A program made the translations under genes and the position numbers. From Streptomyces sp. CB02414 (GTDB taxonomy: Bacteria; Actinomycetota; Actinomycetes; Streptomycetales; Streptomycetaceae): 64,000 nucleotides of DNA. How positions within the stretch are numbered: the stretch's first letter is position 1; every line of letters begins with the position of its first letter. The stretch lies in the NCBI RefSeq assembly GCF_001905385.1, contig NZ_LIPF01000004.1, positions 1 through 64,000 on the forward strand, written 5' to 3'. Under the pieces are notes generated by a model that made no database searches, was not told where the DNA came from, and worked only from the letters and a program-made list of their open reading frames with translations. This document shows positions 1-7,658 of the stretch, piece after piece.

Positions 1-98
1 TGGTGGTGTGCGCGATGGTCTGTGCGGTCGTCGTCGCCATGATGTGCCCTCCCAGTCGATCGGCCCCCGTCACCGTCGGCTCACCGGCCGACGACTGA
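1..98 (+). CDS. possible C-terminal end of a membrane protein (partial)
   Basis: The frame beginning at base 3 is open from the window edge to a TGA at 96-98. It encodes about 31 residues that start very hydrophobic (VVCAMVCAVVVAMMC) and end in a short polar tail, as the last membrane segment of a transporter or other membrane protein might. The start lies outside the window, so the family cannot be named. The short length leaves a chance reading frame possible. Bases 99-205, up to the convergent next gene, show nothing I can assign. Confidence 0.35.
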   Translation, partial: VVCAMVCAVVVAMMCPPSRSAPVTVGSPADD

Positions 99-205
99 CC
101 GCCTACCCCGGGTCATGGCTCTCATGCCTGCCCGCGCGTCGACCCGGCCGACGAAGCGTCACAAATCATGTGGAAGCGGACATGTGGCAGCAGTGGGTGA
201 CGGAG

Positions 206-1135
206 TCAGAGACCGACGTAGAAGCGGACCGCGGTGCCCTCGTCGCCCGTGTGGGTCCGGACCAGGTCGGCCACGTGGTGCACGAGCAGCAGCCCCCGCC
301 CGCCGATCTGCCCCGGCCGCGGGGGACGGCGCCCGGCGAGCGGATCGGTCAGCCGTCCGGTGTCGCGGACCTCGCACACCACGTGCCCCGCCTCCGCCCA
401 CACCGCCAGCGTTCCCCGGCCGCCGCCGTGGACCACGCTGTTGGTGGTCAGCTCCGCCACCGCCAGTTCCACGTCCGGCAGCCGCCGCTCGGAGAGCCCG
501 AGGGAGCCGGCCCGGTCGACGGCGAAGCGGCGCGCCTCGGGCAGCTCCCCGGTACCGAAGCCCAGGACGGCGGCGCCCGGCCCGGGGCCCAGCGGCTCGT
601 TGTACCGGGCGACCACCGCGCGCCAGTCGTAGGCGCCGCTGGCCCGCTCGCCGCCCCGGTCGATGACCGTCGGGTGGGTGACCAGGGCGTCGGCCAGGAC
701 GTCCGCGTCCAGCCGGGTCTCGTCGTACGGACACAGAATGGTCGCCGCACGGCCCGCGAACGCCTCGTTGATCAACGCCTCGTGCTGCGCGCACGCCGGG
801 TACTCCGCCGCGCTCCGCCCGGCCCAGACCGGCTCGCCGATGATCCGTACCCGTCCCCGGTCGTGGCGGTCGGCGAACGCCCGGAGCACACCGGGGATGA
901 TCCGCCCCGGATTACGCCCGGCCACGCTCATGTCGAGGAAGGTGACGTCCCGCGCGTCGGTTCCCAGCCCATTTCTGATCAGCCCGAGATTGGGGGCCGG
1001 CACCGCCACCGCCACCGGCTCACCGGCGGCCAGCCCCTCCCGTACGAACGACACCGTCCGGTCGGCGTACTCGCCCTCGGAGCGGTAGAACAGGGCCGGG
1101 TGCGAGAAGGTCTCCCCGGTGTCCACCGTGGTCAT
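206..1135 (-). CDS. MEDS-domain sensor / RsbW-like anti-sigma ATPase
   Basis: A 309-residue protein. Residues 10-160 resemble the MEDS sensory domain (HPALFYRSEGEYADRTVSF near the N-terminus, a CPYDE stretch near 155). The C-terminal third is a GHKL ATPase of the RsbW/SpoIIAB type, with N-box AELTTNSVVHGGG and G-box VRDTGRL. Such proteins bind or phosphorylate STAS antagonists and sequester alternative sigma factors in the cytoplasm. The ATG overlaps the stop of the upstream STAS gene (ATGA), so the two are co-translated and probably partners. I see no adjacent sigma gene, so the target is unknown. A longer upstream reading in this frame would run through the STAS gene and is rejected. Confidence 0.85.
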   Translation of the reverse strand: MTTVDTGETFSHPALFYRSEGEYADRTVSFVREGLAAGEPVAVAVPAPNLGLIRNGLGTDARDVTFLDMSVAGRNPGRIIPGVLRAFADRHDRGRVRIIGEPVWAGRSAAEYPACAQHEALINEAFAGRAATILCPYDETRLDADVLADALVTHPTVIDRGGERASGAYDWRAVVARYNEPLGPGPGAAVLGFGTGELPEARRFAVDRAGSLGLSERRLPDVELAVAELTTNSVVHGGGRGTLAVWAEAGHVVCEVRDTGRLTDPLAGRRPPRPGQIGGRGLLLVHHVADLVRTHTGDEGTAVRFYVGL

Positions 1136-1485
1136 CGCGGTGCCACCTCGATCCGTCGCAGCGTCGGCCAGAACAGTTCCAGCACCCGGGGCAGCTGTGG
1201 CGGCGGCTGCTCCACGACCACCCGCCCGCCGGGCAGGTTCATGGCCGTGACGGCGAGCGCCGCCACGCCCGCCACGTCGACGAAGCGCACCCCGGACAGT
1301 TCCACGTAGGACACGTCCGCGTGCCGCCGGGACAGTTCGGTGAGAGCGTTCTCCCAGGACCGGCGGGTGGTCACGCCGATCTCTCCGCTGGCACGGATGC
1401 CGGGACGGCCGGGCAACGGACCCACCTCCAGCACGGCCCCGCCCCGGTCCCGGGACGGTCCGCCCGTGGGGCCTGTGGCATCCAC
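1132..1485 (-). CDS. STAS-domain anti-anti-sigma factor
   Basis: A 117-residue protein with a STAS fold. The GEIGVTTRRSWENAL strand-helix and the motif YVELSGVRFVDVAGVAAL place the phosphorylatable serine region of SpoIIAA/RsbV-type proteins around the SGVRFVD stretch. I chose the GTG at 1485 because GGAGA lies 4 bases upstream and homologues are of this length. Much longer upstream extensions run through the divergent PRC-barrel gene. The stop overlaps the start of the MEDS/ATPase gene by 4 bp. It likely releases a sigma factor from its anti-sigma factor when dephosphorylated. The canonical phospho-serine is not certain from sequence alone. Confidence 0.85.
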   Translation of the reverse strand: MDATGPTGGPSRDRGGAVLEVGPLPGRPGIRASGEIGVTTRRSWENALTELSRRHADVSYVELSGVRFVDVAGVAALAVTAMNLPGGRVVVEQPPPQLPRVLELFWPTLRRIEVAPR

Positions 1486-1635
1486 ACTCGGTCTCCTTCG
1501 GAAATCCGCCGGGTGTCCGGCCAGGCAGCCTATCGCGGGGCGGGCGTCGTACGCCGGAAAGAGGACAGAACATGCGACGGGCGAGGGAAGCGGGGAACAA
1601 GACAGTGAGCGCGTCCTCCGAAGGGAACACACAAC

Positions 1636-1992
1636 ATGTTCGAAGCCGACAACATCCGTGACTGGCGGGGCCAGGACGTCGTGGACAGCGGCGGCCGCAA
1701 GATCGGCACCCTCGAGTCCATCTACTTCGACACCGCCACCGACCGGCCCGCGTTCGCGGCGGTCACCATCGGACTGCCGACCCGTCGGCGTCTGGTGTTC
1801 GTCCCGGTCGACAAGGCCACGGTCGGCCCGGGCTATCTGAAGGTCACCTACGACAAGGGCCTGGTGAAGGACGCGCCGGGCATCGACCCGGACGGCGAGC
1901 TCGCGGCCGAGGAGGAGGGCGCGGTCTTCGCCCACTACGACCTGCCGTACGAGCAGGGCAGCCGGGGCGAGCGGCGGCTCGGCCGGCGTTGA
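1636..1992 (+). CDS. PRC-barrel domain protein
   Basis: A 118-residue protein with one PRC-barrel domain (about residues 8-85: WRGQDVVDSGGRKIGTLESI, then LVFVPVDKA). PRC-barrel proteins are small cytosolic RNA- or ligand-binding modules. In Streptomyces, stand-alone versions are common among stress genes, but their function is not established. It begins with an ATG at 1636 and is divergent from the STAS gene. A 54-residue membrane protein follows 34 bp downstream, so the pair may be one transcript. Nothing is missing from the domain. Confidence 0.88.
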   Translation: MFEADNIRDWRGQDVVDSGGRKIGTLESIYFDTATDRPAFAAVTIGLPTRRRLVFVPVDKATVGPGYLKVTYDKGLVKDAPGIDPDGELAAEEEGAVFAHYDLPYEQGSRGERRLGRR

Positions 1993-2026
1993 ACCGTCCG
2001 GCGCATTTTCCCGAGGGGAGACGGCC

Positions 2027-2191
2027 ATGAGCCTGTTCCTGCTGCTGTTGCTGGTGGCGCTGGTCCTCGGGGTGATCGGACTGGCCGCCGAAGGGCTGTT
2101 CTACCTGTTCGTCGTCGGCGTCGGGGTGCTGGTCGCCGACCTGATCCTCGCCGGGGTGCTCATCGGGCGTCGGGGACGCCGCGGACGCTGA
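2027..2191 (+). CDS. 54-residue hydrophobic membrane protein
   Basis: A short reading frame opens with ATG at 2027 after GAGGGGAG (purine-rich, 7-8 bases upstream). It encodes 54 residues: two hydrophobic segments (MSLFLLLLLVALVLGVIGLA and LFYLFVVGVGVLVADLILAGV) separated by AEG, then a basic tail GRRGRRGR. This is the pattern of a small hydrophobic stress-associated membrane protein. It follows the PRC-barrel gene in the same direction and ends just before a strong hairpin. Function unknown. Two-helix topology and the basic C-terminus suggest the tail stays in the cytoplasm. Confidence 0.75.
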   Translation: MSLFLLLLLVALVLGVIGLAAEGLFYLFVVGVGVLVADLILAGVLIGRRGRRGR

Positions 2192-2222
2192 GCACCAGCC
2201 CGGCGAACAGGGCGCGCACACG

Positions 2223-2258
2223 GGGGCCGACCGCGCCTACGGCCCGGCGGTCGGCCCC
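2223..2258. terminator. bidirectional hairpin terminator
   Basis: Perfect 12-bp inverted repeat (GGGGCCGACCGC / GCGGTCGGCCCC) with a 12-base loop. It lies between the convergent 54-residue membrane protein gene and the dps-like gene. No U-tract follows, as is usual in Streptomyces. Confidence 0.7.
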
Positions 2259-2279
2259 GCGATGTCACGCCCGTGGCGC

Positions 2280-2843
2280 CTAGCCGAGTTCCGCCCCGCG
2301 TTCCGCCGCCTCCGTCTCGGAGGTCGCGGTGCCCGTGGCCAGGGTGCCGCCGGCGCTCTCCAGATGGGCCCGCACGAACCACTGGAACTGCTCGAGGTCC
2401 CTGAGCTGCCCGATCAGGAGGTCCTCCGTGGCGGGGTCGATCTTCCCGGCCTCCTCGACCGCCGCGCGCATCCCCTCGACCACGCCGGTGTAGACGACGT
2501 CGAGTGCGCCGAGGTGGGCGATGGCGTCGGCCCGTCCGATCGAGTAGTCGTCCCACTTCCGTTCGGAGACCAGGGCGCCGGGCGTGCCCTGTGCCACCCC
2601 GCCGAGCGCGGCGATGCGCTCCGCGACGTCGTCGGCCATCTCGCGCACCTGGTCGACCTGGGGGTCGATCATCTCGTGCACCGCGATGAAGTGCGGTCCC
2701 ACGACGTTCCAGTGCACGTGCTTGAGGGTCAGGTGCAGGTCGTTGAGGGCGTGCAGACGCATGCGCAGCACGCCGATCAGCCGCCCGGCGGCCTCGCGCT
2801 CGATGCCGGGGACCGTGTACTTCGGGGTCAGGTCGTGCGTCAT
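2280..2843 (-). CDS. dps: Dps-family ferritin-like DNA-protection protein
   Basis: A 187-residue Dps/ferritin-like protein. It carries the ferroxidase signature HVHWNVVGPHFIAVHEMID followed by QVDQVREMADDVAERI, supplying the His, Asp and Glu ligands of the inter-subunit iron site. Dps dodecamers oxidise and store iron with peroxide and compact DNA. The ATG at 2843 was chosen because Dps homology begins there; GGAG lies about 14 bases upstream. The C-terminal tail after about residue 165 is Ala/Glu/Thr-rich, as in Streptomyces Dps proteins with variable tails. It faces the PRC-barrel genes and is followed upstream by another redox gene, consistent with a stress region. Confidence 0.92.
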   Translation of the reverse strand: MTHDLTPKYTVPGIEREAAGRLIGVLRMRLHALNDLHLTLKHVHWNVVGPHFIAVHEMIDPQVDQVREMADDVAERIAALGGVAQGTPGALVSERKWDDYSIGRADAIAHLGALDVVYTGVVEGMRAAVEEAGKIDPATEDLLIGQLRDLEQFQWFVRAHLESAGGTLATGTATSETEAAERGAELG

Positions 2844-2964
2844 GGCGGGCTTCAGCTCCTCATACGGTTCGTACGTCGTTGCACCTGCACGAATGCCCCG
2901 CATCGGCGGCGGCAGACATGCACGGCCGGGGAGGACGGGTCTCCCGCCGGCGACGAGCCAATCG

Positions 2965-3570
2965 TCAGGACGGAGGGGCGGGCAGCGGCATCGCGCTGAG
3001 CGCTCGGGCCGCGTGGACGAGGTTGGAGGCCATGGCCCGGCCGGTGGAGGCCGACCAGTCGTGGCCGCGGTCGTCGTCCAGGTAGTCGGGGCCCGGGCCC
3101 GGGCCGAGGTGCCAGTAGGTCCACGCCTGGCCGGGGATGGTGTAGCCGATGTCCGTGAGCGCCCCGCTGATCTCGCTGATCACGTGGTGGGCGCCGTCCT
3201 CGTTCCCGGTGACCAGTACGCCCGCGACGCGGTTGTAGGCGACGGGGCGCTCCTCGTCGTCGGTCTCGGAGAGCATGGCGTCCATGCGTTCGAGGACCCG
3301 CTGGGCGACCGAGGAAGGGCGGCCGAGCCAGGTCGGCGACGCGATGACCAGGATCTGCGACGAGAGCAGCTTCTCGTGCACGCCGGGCCAGTCGTCGCCC
3401 TCGCCCATGTCGGTCTGGACCCCGGGCTTCAGGTCGAGGTCGACGGCTCGTACGACGTCCACCTCGGCGCCGTGGCCCTTGAGAGCCGCGATGACCGTGC
3501 CGGCGAGGGCCTCGGTGTTCGAGGGCTGGGGGGAGGGCTTGAGGGTGCAGTTGATGACGAGTGCGCGCAT
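2965..3570 (-). CDS. flavodoxin-like NAD(P)H-dependent FMN reductase
   Basis: A 201-residue flavodoxin-fold protein. The N-terminal strand RALVINCTLKPSPQPSNTEAL is the phosphate-binding loop for FMN. ILVIASPTWLGRPSSVAQRVLERMD is the second flavin-contact loop of the NADPH-dependent FMN reductase/WrbA-like group, and GVLVTGNEDGAHHV is the third. It probably reduces quinones or flavin in the cytosol. The start is the ATG at 3570, immediately before the first beta strand. A further small gene lies upstream on the same strand, but a hairpin separates them. The precise substrate cannot be assigned. Confidence 0.88.
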   Translation of the reverse strand: MRALVINCTLKPSPQPSNTEALAGTVIAALKGHGAEVDVVRAVDLDLKPGVQTDMGEGDDWPGVHEKLLSSQILVIASPTWLGRPSSVAQRVLERMDAMLSETDDEERPVAYNRVAGVLVTGNEDGAHHVISEISGALTDIGYTIPGQAWTYWHLGPGPGPDYLDDDRGHDWSASTGRAMASNLVHAARALSAMPLPAPPS

Positions 3571-3668
3571 GCCTGTCCCTGTTCCCCGTGAGGCGGCTCG
3601 CGACCGTCGTGGTGGCGAGGCGTTCACCCGCCCGGCCGCACGGCGGTCGGGGGCGGGTGTCCGTCGGC

Positions 3669-3686
3669 CCGGCCCGGCCGGGCCGG
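3669..3686. terminator. G+C hairpin after the 71-residue gene
   Basis: An 18-bp perfect palindrome (CCGGCCCGG / CCGGGCCGG) directly abuts the stop codon of the leftward 71-residue gene. It probably separates that gene from the FMN reductase gene further along the same strand. Confidence 0.5.
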
Positions 3687-3902
3687 TCAGGGCGCCGCGA
3701 TGCCGTCCAGCCTGCCCCGCTTCGCCTCCTCGACGAGCGACGAGAACTGGTCGGCGCTCATCTGCACGCGCTGGCCGAAGTCGTCGGTCAGGACGATCCG
3801 TTGCTCCGCGGGGGCGGCCGGATCGACGAACAGCTGCGGGCAGCCGCAGTCGCAGTCGCCGCAGAACGTCGCGACGGGCTCCAGCCCGTGAGGTTCGGTC
3901 AT
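3687..3902 (-). CDS. conserved small cysteine-rich protein
   Basis: 71 residues starting at an ATG (3902). A cluster of four cysteines (CGDCDCGCPQLF, residues 14-25) looks like a metal or Fe-S site. It is followed by an acidic and polar C-terminal half (RIVLTDDFGQRVQMSADQFSSLV). I recall similar short proteins annotated as hypothetical in many Streptomyces but no function. The cysteine spacing CxxCxCxC suggests zinc, copper or a 4Fe-4S cluster. It stands next to the FMN reductase and Dps genes, which fits a redox or metal theme. Confidence 0.7.
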   Translation of the reverse strand: MTEPHGLEPVATFCGDCDCGCPQLFVDPAAPAEQRIVLTDDFGQRVQMSADQFSSLVEEAKRGRLDGIAAP

Positions 3903-4202
3903 GCCGGGGAGATACCCGGCGCGCCGGCCATGGACGCGCGGACCGCGCCCGGCGCGGAGGCACGGCGGACGGCAGCCGTGCGCCGGTGCACCCCGCTCCG
4001 CTCCCGCCGCTTCGACGACACGGGGACGGCCGGGAACCGGACGCGCCCGCCGTCCGACCGTACGTGCGTGAGGTGCGGCGTGTGAGAGGTCAGGTGTGCA
4101 GGGGTATGGCGTGGCTCACAGGCGTCGGATTGAGTGGGGAGCCGGACCGGAATCCGTACTCACCGGTGATCACGGAAGCCCGGATGCGAGGATGAGGCCG
4201 CG
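3903..4202. other. 300-bp intergenic region, no gene seen
   Basis: Divergent spacer between the leftward 71-residue gene and the rightward His/Met-rich membrane protein gene. It should hold both promoters, but I could not pick a convincing -35/-10 pair or operator. No reading frame in it has a plausible start with Streptomyces codon bias on its own. Confidence 0.5.
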
Positions 4203-4937
4203 ATGAGAGCAGGGTGGTGCTGTCGCACGGTACGGGCCGCGGTGTTCGCGGCCGTCTGTGTGCTGCTCGCCGCCCTGGGCCACCTCCTGATGTCCGGCGC
4301 GGCCGTGCCCTGGTGGGCCGTGGCGGCGGGCGCGTCGGCGACGGGCACGGCCGCCTGGTGGCTCGCCGGCCGGGAGCGCGGCCCCGCCGCCGTCGTCCTG
4401 CTCGCGGTGGCCGCGCAGACCGTCCTGCACGCCGCCTTCTCGCTCGCCCAGGCGACGGCGCACCCCGGTTCCGCCGGCGACGCGTCCCTCGTACGCCGGT
4501 GGCTGGACGTCCTGCTGTGCCGGATGCCGTCACCTCCGGGCGCGGAGCCGGGCACCGTGCCGATGCCGACGAGCGCCGCGGACCACGGCGGCCATGCCGT
4601 GCACGCCGCGCACGGCATGGGCGCCACGGACGCCACGGCCGCCGTCGGTCACGCCATGGGCGGCATGTCCCCCTCGGGGATGCTCGCCGCCCACCTGGTG
4701 GCCGCGCTGCTGTGCGGACTGTGGCTCGCCCACGGCGAGCGCGCCGCGTTCCGCATCGTGCGGTCGCTCGCCGCCCGGCTCGTCGCTCCGCTGCGCCTGC
4801 CGTTGCGGCCGGCCGCGCCGCCGCACCGGCCCCGGGTCCGCCCCGGCCGGGCGGCCTCCGACCGGGCACCGCGCCGCCTCACCCTCGCCCATGCGATCAC
4901 CTCCCGGGGCCCGCCCGCCCGGAGCGCTGTCGCCTGA
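4203..4937 (+). CDS. His/Met-rich polytopic membrane protein
   Basis: 244 residues. Three hydrophobic segments lie in the first 80 residues (AVFAAVCVLLAALGHLLMSG, then WWAVAAGASATGTAAWWLAG and VVLLAVAAQTVLHAAFSLA). A loop at about residues 120-160 is rich in histidine and methionine (DHGGHAVHAAHGMG, HAMGGMSPSGM). A fourth membrane segment and a basic tail follow. Clusters of His and Met outside the membrane are typical of copper-handling proteins, so a copper role is an inference. The ECF sigma gene follows 204 bp downstream in the same direction. No named family recognised. Confidence 0.75.
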   Translation: MRAGWCCRTVRAAVFAAVCVLLAALGHLLMSGAAVPWWAVAAGASATGTAAWWLAGRERGPAAVVLLAVAAQTVLHAAFSLAQATAHPGSAGDASLVRRWLDVLLCRMPSPPGAEPGTVPMPTSAADHGGHAVHAAHGMGATDATAAVGHAMGGMSPSGMLAAHLVAALLCGLWLAHGERAAFRIVRSLAARLVAPLRLPLRPAAPPHRPRVRPGRAASDRAPRRLTLAHAITSRGPPARSAVA

Positions 4938-5141
4938 CGACAGCAGGCTCCCCGAGGCCGCCGGCGATCCCGCCGAGCCGTCGAGCCGTCGAGCCGACGG
5001 CGTCGCGCCCCGGGCACCGGCCGCGCGCTCCCGCGCCCGGCCGCAACCCCGTCACCGGTCCCTCCGTGCCGCCTGCCCGTCCCGCGCGGACGCGCCCGCC
5101 CGGAGACCGGATTCCTGATCCCGACACAAGGACGGACACAG

Positions 5142-5759
5142 GTGATCACTCCTGCCTTGCCCCCTGCCCGCCGGCAGCCGGACCCGGACGCCGACGAGGC
5201 GTCCATCACCGCCTGGGCGCTCGCCGCGGGCACCGGCGACCCCGACGCGGTCGAGCACTTCGTACGCGCCCTGCACCGGGACGTCCGCCGCTACGTGACG
5301 TTCCTCGGTGCCGACCCGCAGAGCGCCGACGACCTCACCCAGGACACGTTCCTGCGGGCCCTCGGCAGCCTGCACCGCTTCGAGGGGCGGTCCTCGGCCC
5401 GCACCTGGCTGCTCTCCATCGCCCGCCGCGCGGTGGTCGACAACATCCGCTACAACTCCTCCCGGCCACGGCAGGCGGCGACGGAGGACTGGGAGTCTGC
5501 CGCCGAACGCACCCAGCCGCGCGGTCTGCCGGGCTTCGACGACGGCATCGCCCTCTCCGACCTGCTGGCCACCCTCCCCGACGAGCGGCGGGAGGCGTTC
5601 GTCCTCACCCAGATGCTCGGGCTGCCCTACGCGGAGGCGGCCGACGTCAGCGCCTGTCCGATAGGGACGGTCCGTTCACGGGTCGCCCGAGCCCGCAGCT
5701 CCCTCATCGAGTGGCTGAACGACGCGGAGCGCCCCGTGCCGGTGACCACCGCCGCGTGA
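5142..5759 (+). CDS. ECF-type RNA polymerase sigma factor
   Basis: 205 residues. Region 2 is at about 40-110 (HRDVRRYVTFLGADPQSADD, then TFLRALGSLHRFEG and ARTWLLSIARR), with the core-binding DDLTQD motif. Region 4 is at about 135-195 (LPDERREAFVLTQMLGLPYAEAA and TVRSRVARARSSL, a helix-turn-helix for the -35 element). The start is GTG 5142, preceded by AAGGACGG. It would direct RNA polymerase to a stress or metal regulon. No zinc-binding anti-sigma gene is adjacent; the upstream membrane protein is the only candidate partner. Group assignment within the ECF family is not possible by eye. Confidence 0.93.
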   Translation: MITPALPPARRQPDPDADEASITAWALAAGTGDPDAVEHFVRALHRDVRRYVTFLGADPQSADDLTQDTFLRALGSLHRFEGRSSARTWLLSIARRAVVDNIRYNSSRPRQAATEDWESAAERTQPRGLPGFDDGIALSDLLATLPDERREAFVLTQMLGLPYAEAADVSACPIGTVRSRVARARSSLIEWLNDAERPVPVTTAA

Positions 5760-5866
5760 CGCACCGACGACGGTGACGGGCGGTCCGGAAACCGGCAGCC
5801 AACCGCGGGCCGACCCTGCCGGACCGCCCCCATGACCCGACGCTCCCGGGCAGCCATCCTGTCCCC

Positions 5867-6670
5867 ATGGCCCGCTTCCAGCACACCGTGACGCTCGTCC
5901 CCGTGCCCCGCCGCCTGCTGGAGTCGTGCCCCGGCATGCTCCACGACCTCGCCGAAGGCACGCAGGCCGACGGAGCGACGCTGCGGCTGCCCGACGGGCG
6001 CCCGCTGCCCGACCTGGTCCTGACCGAGGGGCGTCACCTGCGGCCGGGCGCCCGCTACCGGGCCACCGGCGGAGCGGACGGACGGCCGGAGACCGGACCG
6101 ACCGTCACCGTGCTCGCCTGGGACCGCCGCCGTGAGACGGCACTCGAGGTCGTCACGCAGGACGACGATCCGGCCCACCGCGCCCGGCTGGCCTGCGTAC
6201 TGGGCGTCCGGAGCGCCGACCGGCCGCGCGAGGCGTGGCTCGAGGCGACGGTGCGGACCGGCGGGGAGAAGGGGGCGAAGTACCTCGGCGGCACCGGACG
6301 CCTGCGCCTGGATCTCGGCAGCTGGTGGCCGTCGGCGGCCGGACACGGTCGTCGCTCCTTTGCCGCGCCGGTGAGCGGGACCGTGACGCACGCACTCGCC
6401 CGCGCCACCGTGACGGCCGTGCCGCGACCGGCTCCGGACGGACGCTGGCGGGTGACCGTGAAGGCGCGCGTCAGGGGCCGTTCCTTCGCGCGTCCCCTCC
6501 TCCCCGTCGCCATGGCCGTGGCCGGACGCCGCGCGCACCGGGCCTTCGCCGAGGCGCTGGACGGTGCCGCGGCACAGTGGAACGCACAGGTGCCCGGCCT
6601 GGTCCGGAAGGAAGTGGAGCAACTGCGCACGGAGTTGACCGAGCACCTGTGCGTTCCTTCGGGCGGATAG
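5867..6670 (+). CDS. hypothetical protein, 267 residues
   Basis: No family recognised. The protein is soluble, without signal peptide or membrane segment. It is rich in charged beta-type segments (TVTVLAWDRRRETALEVVTQDDD, RGRSFARPLLPVAMAVAGRRAHR), and its last 40 residues look helical (EALDGAAAQWNAQVPGLVRK). The layout of alternating strands and a long C-terminal helix loosely recalls a lipid-binding START/SRPBCC fold, but I see no diagnostic motif. It starts at ATG 5867 with no strong ribosome-binding site. The next gene begins 10 bases after the stop, so they are probably co-transcribed. Confidence 0.7.
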   Translation: MARFQHTVTLVPVPRRLLESCPGMLHDLAEGTQADGATLRLPDGRPLPDLVLTEGRHLRPGARYRATGGADGRPETGPTVTVLAWDRRRETALEVVTQDDDPAHRARLACVLGVRSADRPREAWLEATVRTGGEKGAKYLGGTGRLRLDLGSWWPSAAGHGRRSFAAPVSGTVTHALARATVTAVPRPAPDGRWRVTVKARVRGRSFARPLLPVAMAVAGRRAHRAFAEALDGAAAQWNAQVPGLVRKEVEQLRTELTEHLCVPSGG

Positions 6671-6680
6671 AGTGCCCCGA

Positions 6681-7484
6681 ATGAACTCCGCAGCCCTGCG
6701 TGGCGCCACGATCGAGTACGACGACTCCGGCCCTGCGACGGGGCTCCCGCTCCTGCTGGTCCACGGACATCCGTTCGACCGCACCCTGTGGGCGCCCCAG
6801 GTGACGGCTCTGACGGCGGCCGGGTACCGGGTGGTCACCCCGGACCTGCGCGGCTACGGCCGCAGCAGTGTCACCGACGGCAAGGTGCTGCTCGCCGACT
6901 TCGCCGACGACCTCGCCGCGCTCCTGGACCACTTGGGCATCGAACGCGCGGTGGTCGGCGGCGTCTCCATGGGCGGACAGATCACCATGGAGTTCCAGCT
7001 GCGTCACCCGGAGCGGGTCCGGGCACTGGTCCTGTCCGACACCTCGGCACCCGCGGAGACCGTTGAGGGCAAGGCGTTCCGCAACCGGCTGGCCGACCGG
7101 CTCCTCGCGGAGGGTATGGACGGCTACGCGCACGAGGTCATCGACAAGATGCTCGCCGCCTACAACGTCACCGCGATGCCGGACGTGGCGGCCCGCGTCC
7201 TGAAGACGATGTGCGCCACCGACCCCCGGGGCGCCGCCGCCGCGCTGCGCGGCCGGGCCGAACGCCCCGACTACCGGGACGTCCTGGCCTCGGTCCGGGT
7301 ACCGGTCCTGGTGCTGGTCGGCGCGGACGACGTCTACACCCCGGTGGCGGAGGCCGAGGCCGTCCAGGCTCTCGTCCCGCACGCCGCCCTGGCCGTGATC
7401 GAGGGGGCCGGCCACCTCCCCGGCGCCGAGCAGCCCGAGCGCTTCAACGCGGCGCTGCTGCGCTTCCTCGCCGAGCGTCTGTGA
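6681..7484 (+). CDS. alpha/beta-fold hydrolase
   Basis: 267 residues with a complete alpha/beta-hydrolase fold. There is an oxyanion-loop HGHPFDRTLW, nucleophile elbow GVSMGG (Ser about 95), acid loop VLVGADDVYTP and catalytic His in GAGHLPGAEQPERF. These proteins cleave esters, lactones or C-C bonds; the substrate is not predictable. The in-frame GTG at 6672 is 9 bases upstream. I prefer ATG 6681 because the GATAGAG purine run then sits at a better distance. The stop of the preceding hypothetical gene is 10 bases away, suggesting one transcript. Confidence 0.9.
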   Translation: MNSAALRGATIEYDDSGPATGLPLLLVHGHPFDRTLWAPQVTALTAAGYRVVTPDLRGYGRSSVTDGKVLLADFADDLAALLDHLGIERAVVGGVSMGGQITMEFQLRHPERVRALVLSDTSAPAETVEGKAFRNRLADRLLAEGMDGYAHEVIDKMLAAYNVTAMPDVAARVLKTMCATDPRGAAAALRGRAERPDYRDVLASVRVPVLVLVGADDVYTPVAEAEAVQALVPHAALAVIEGAGHLPGAEQPERFNAALLRFLAERL

Positions 7485-7658
7485 CCGTCGGCACGCATTC
7501 CGGCGTGGTGCTCCGGCGCGCGAACAGCGCACATCGCCGGTGAGTGAGCCCTGTACGCGCCCCCGTGGCCGAACGGACAATGCGCAGTGGCCGTGATCAC
7601 GCGGCGGGAGGCGAGACGTCGTCGTACCGCCGCCCGCCGGGAAAGCAGGTCGATCGCC

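Noticed and set aside
8..1309. Long rightward open frame opposite the MEDS/ATPase gene
   Set aside because: It lies antisense to a protein with clear domains, its protein is Arg/Pro/Gly-rich without motifs, and it is typical of a high-G+C shadow frame.
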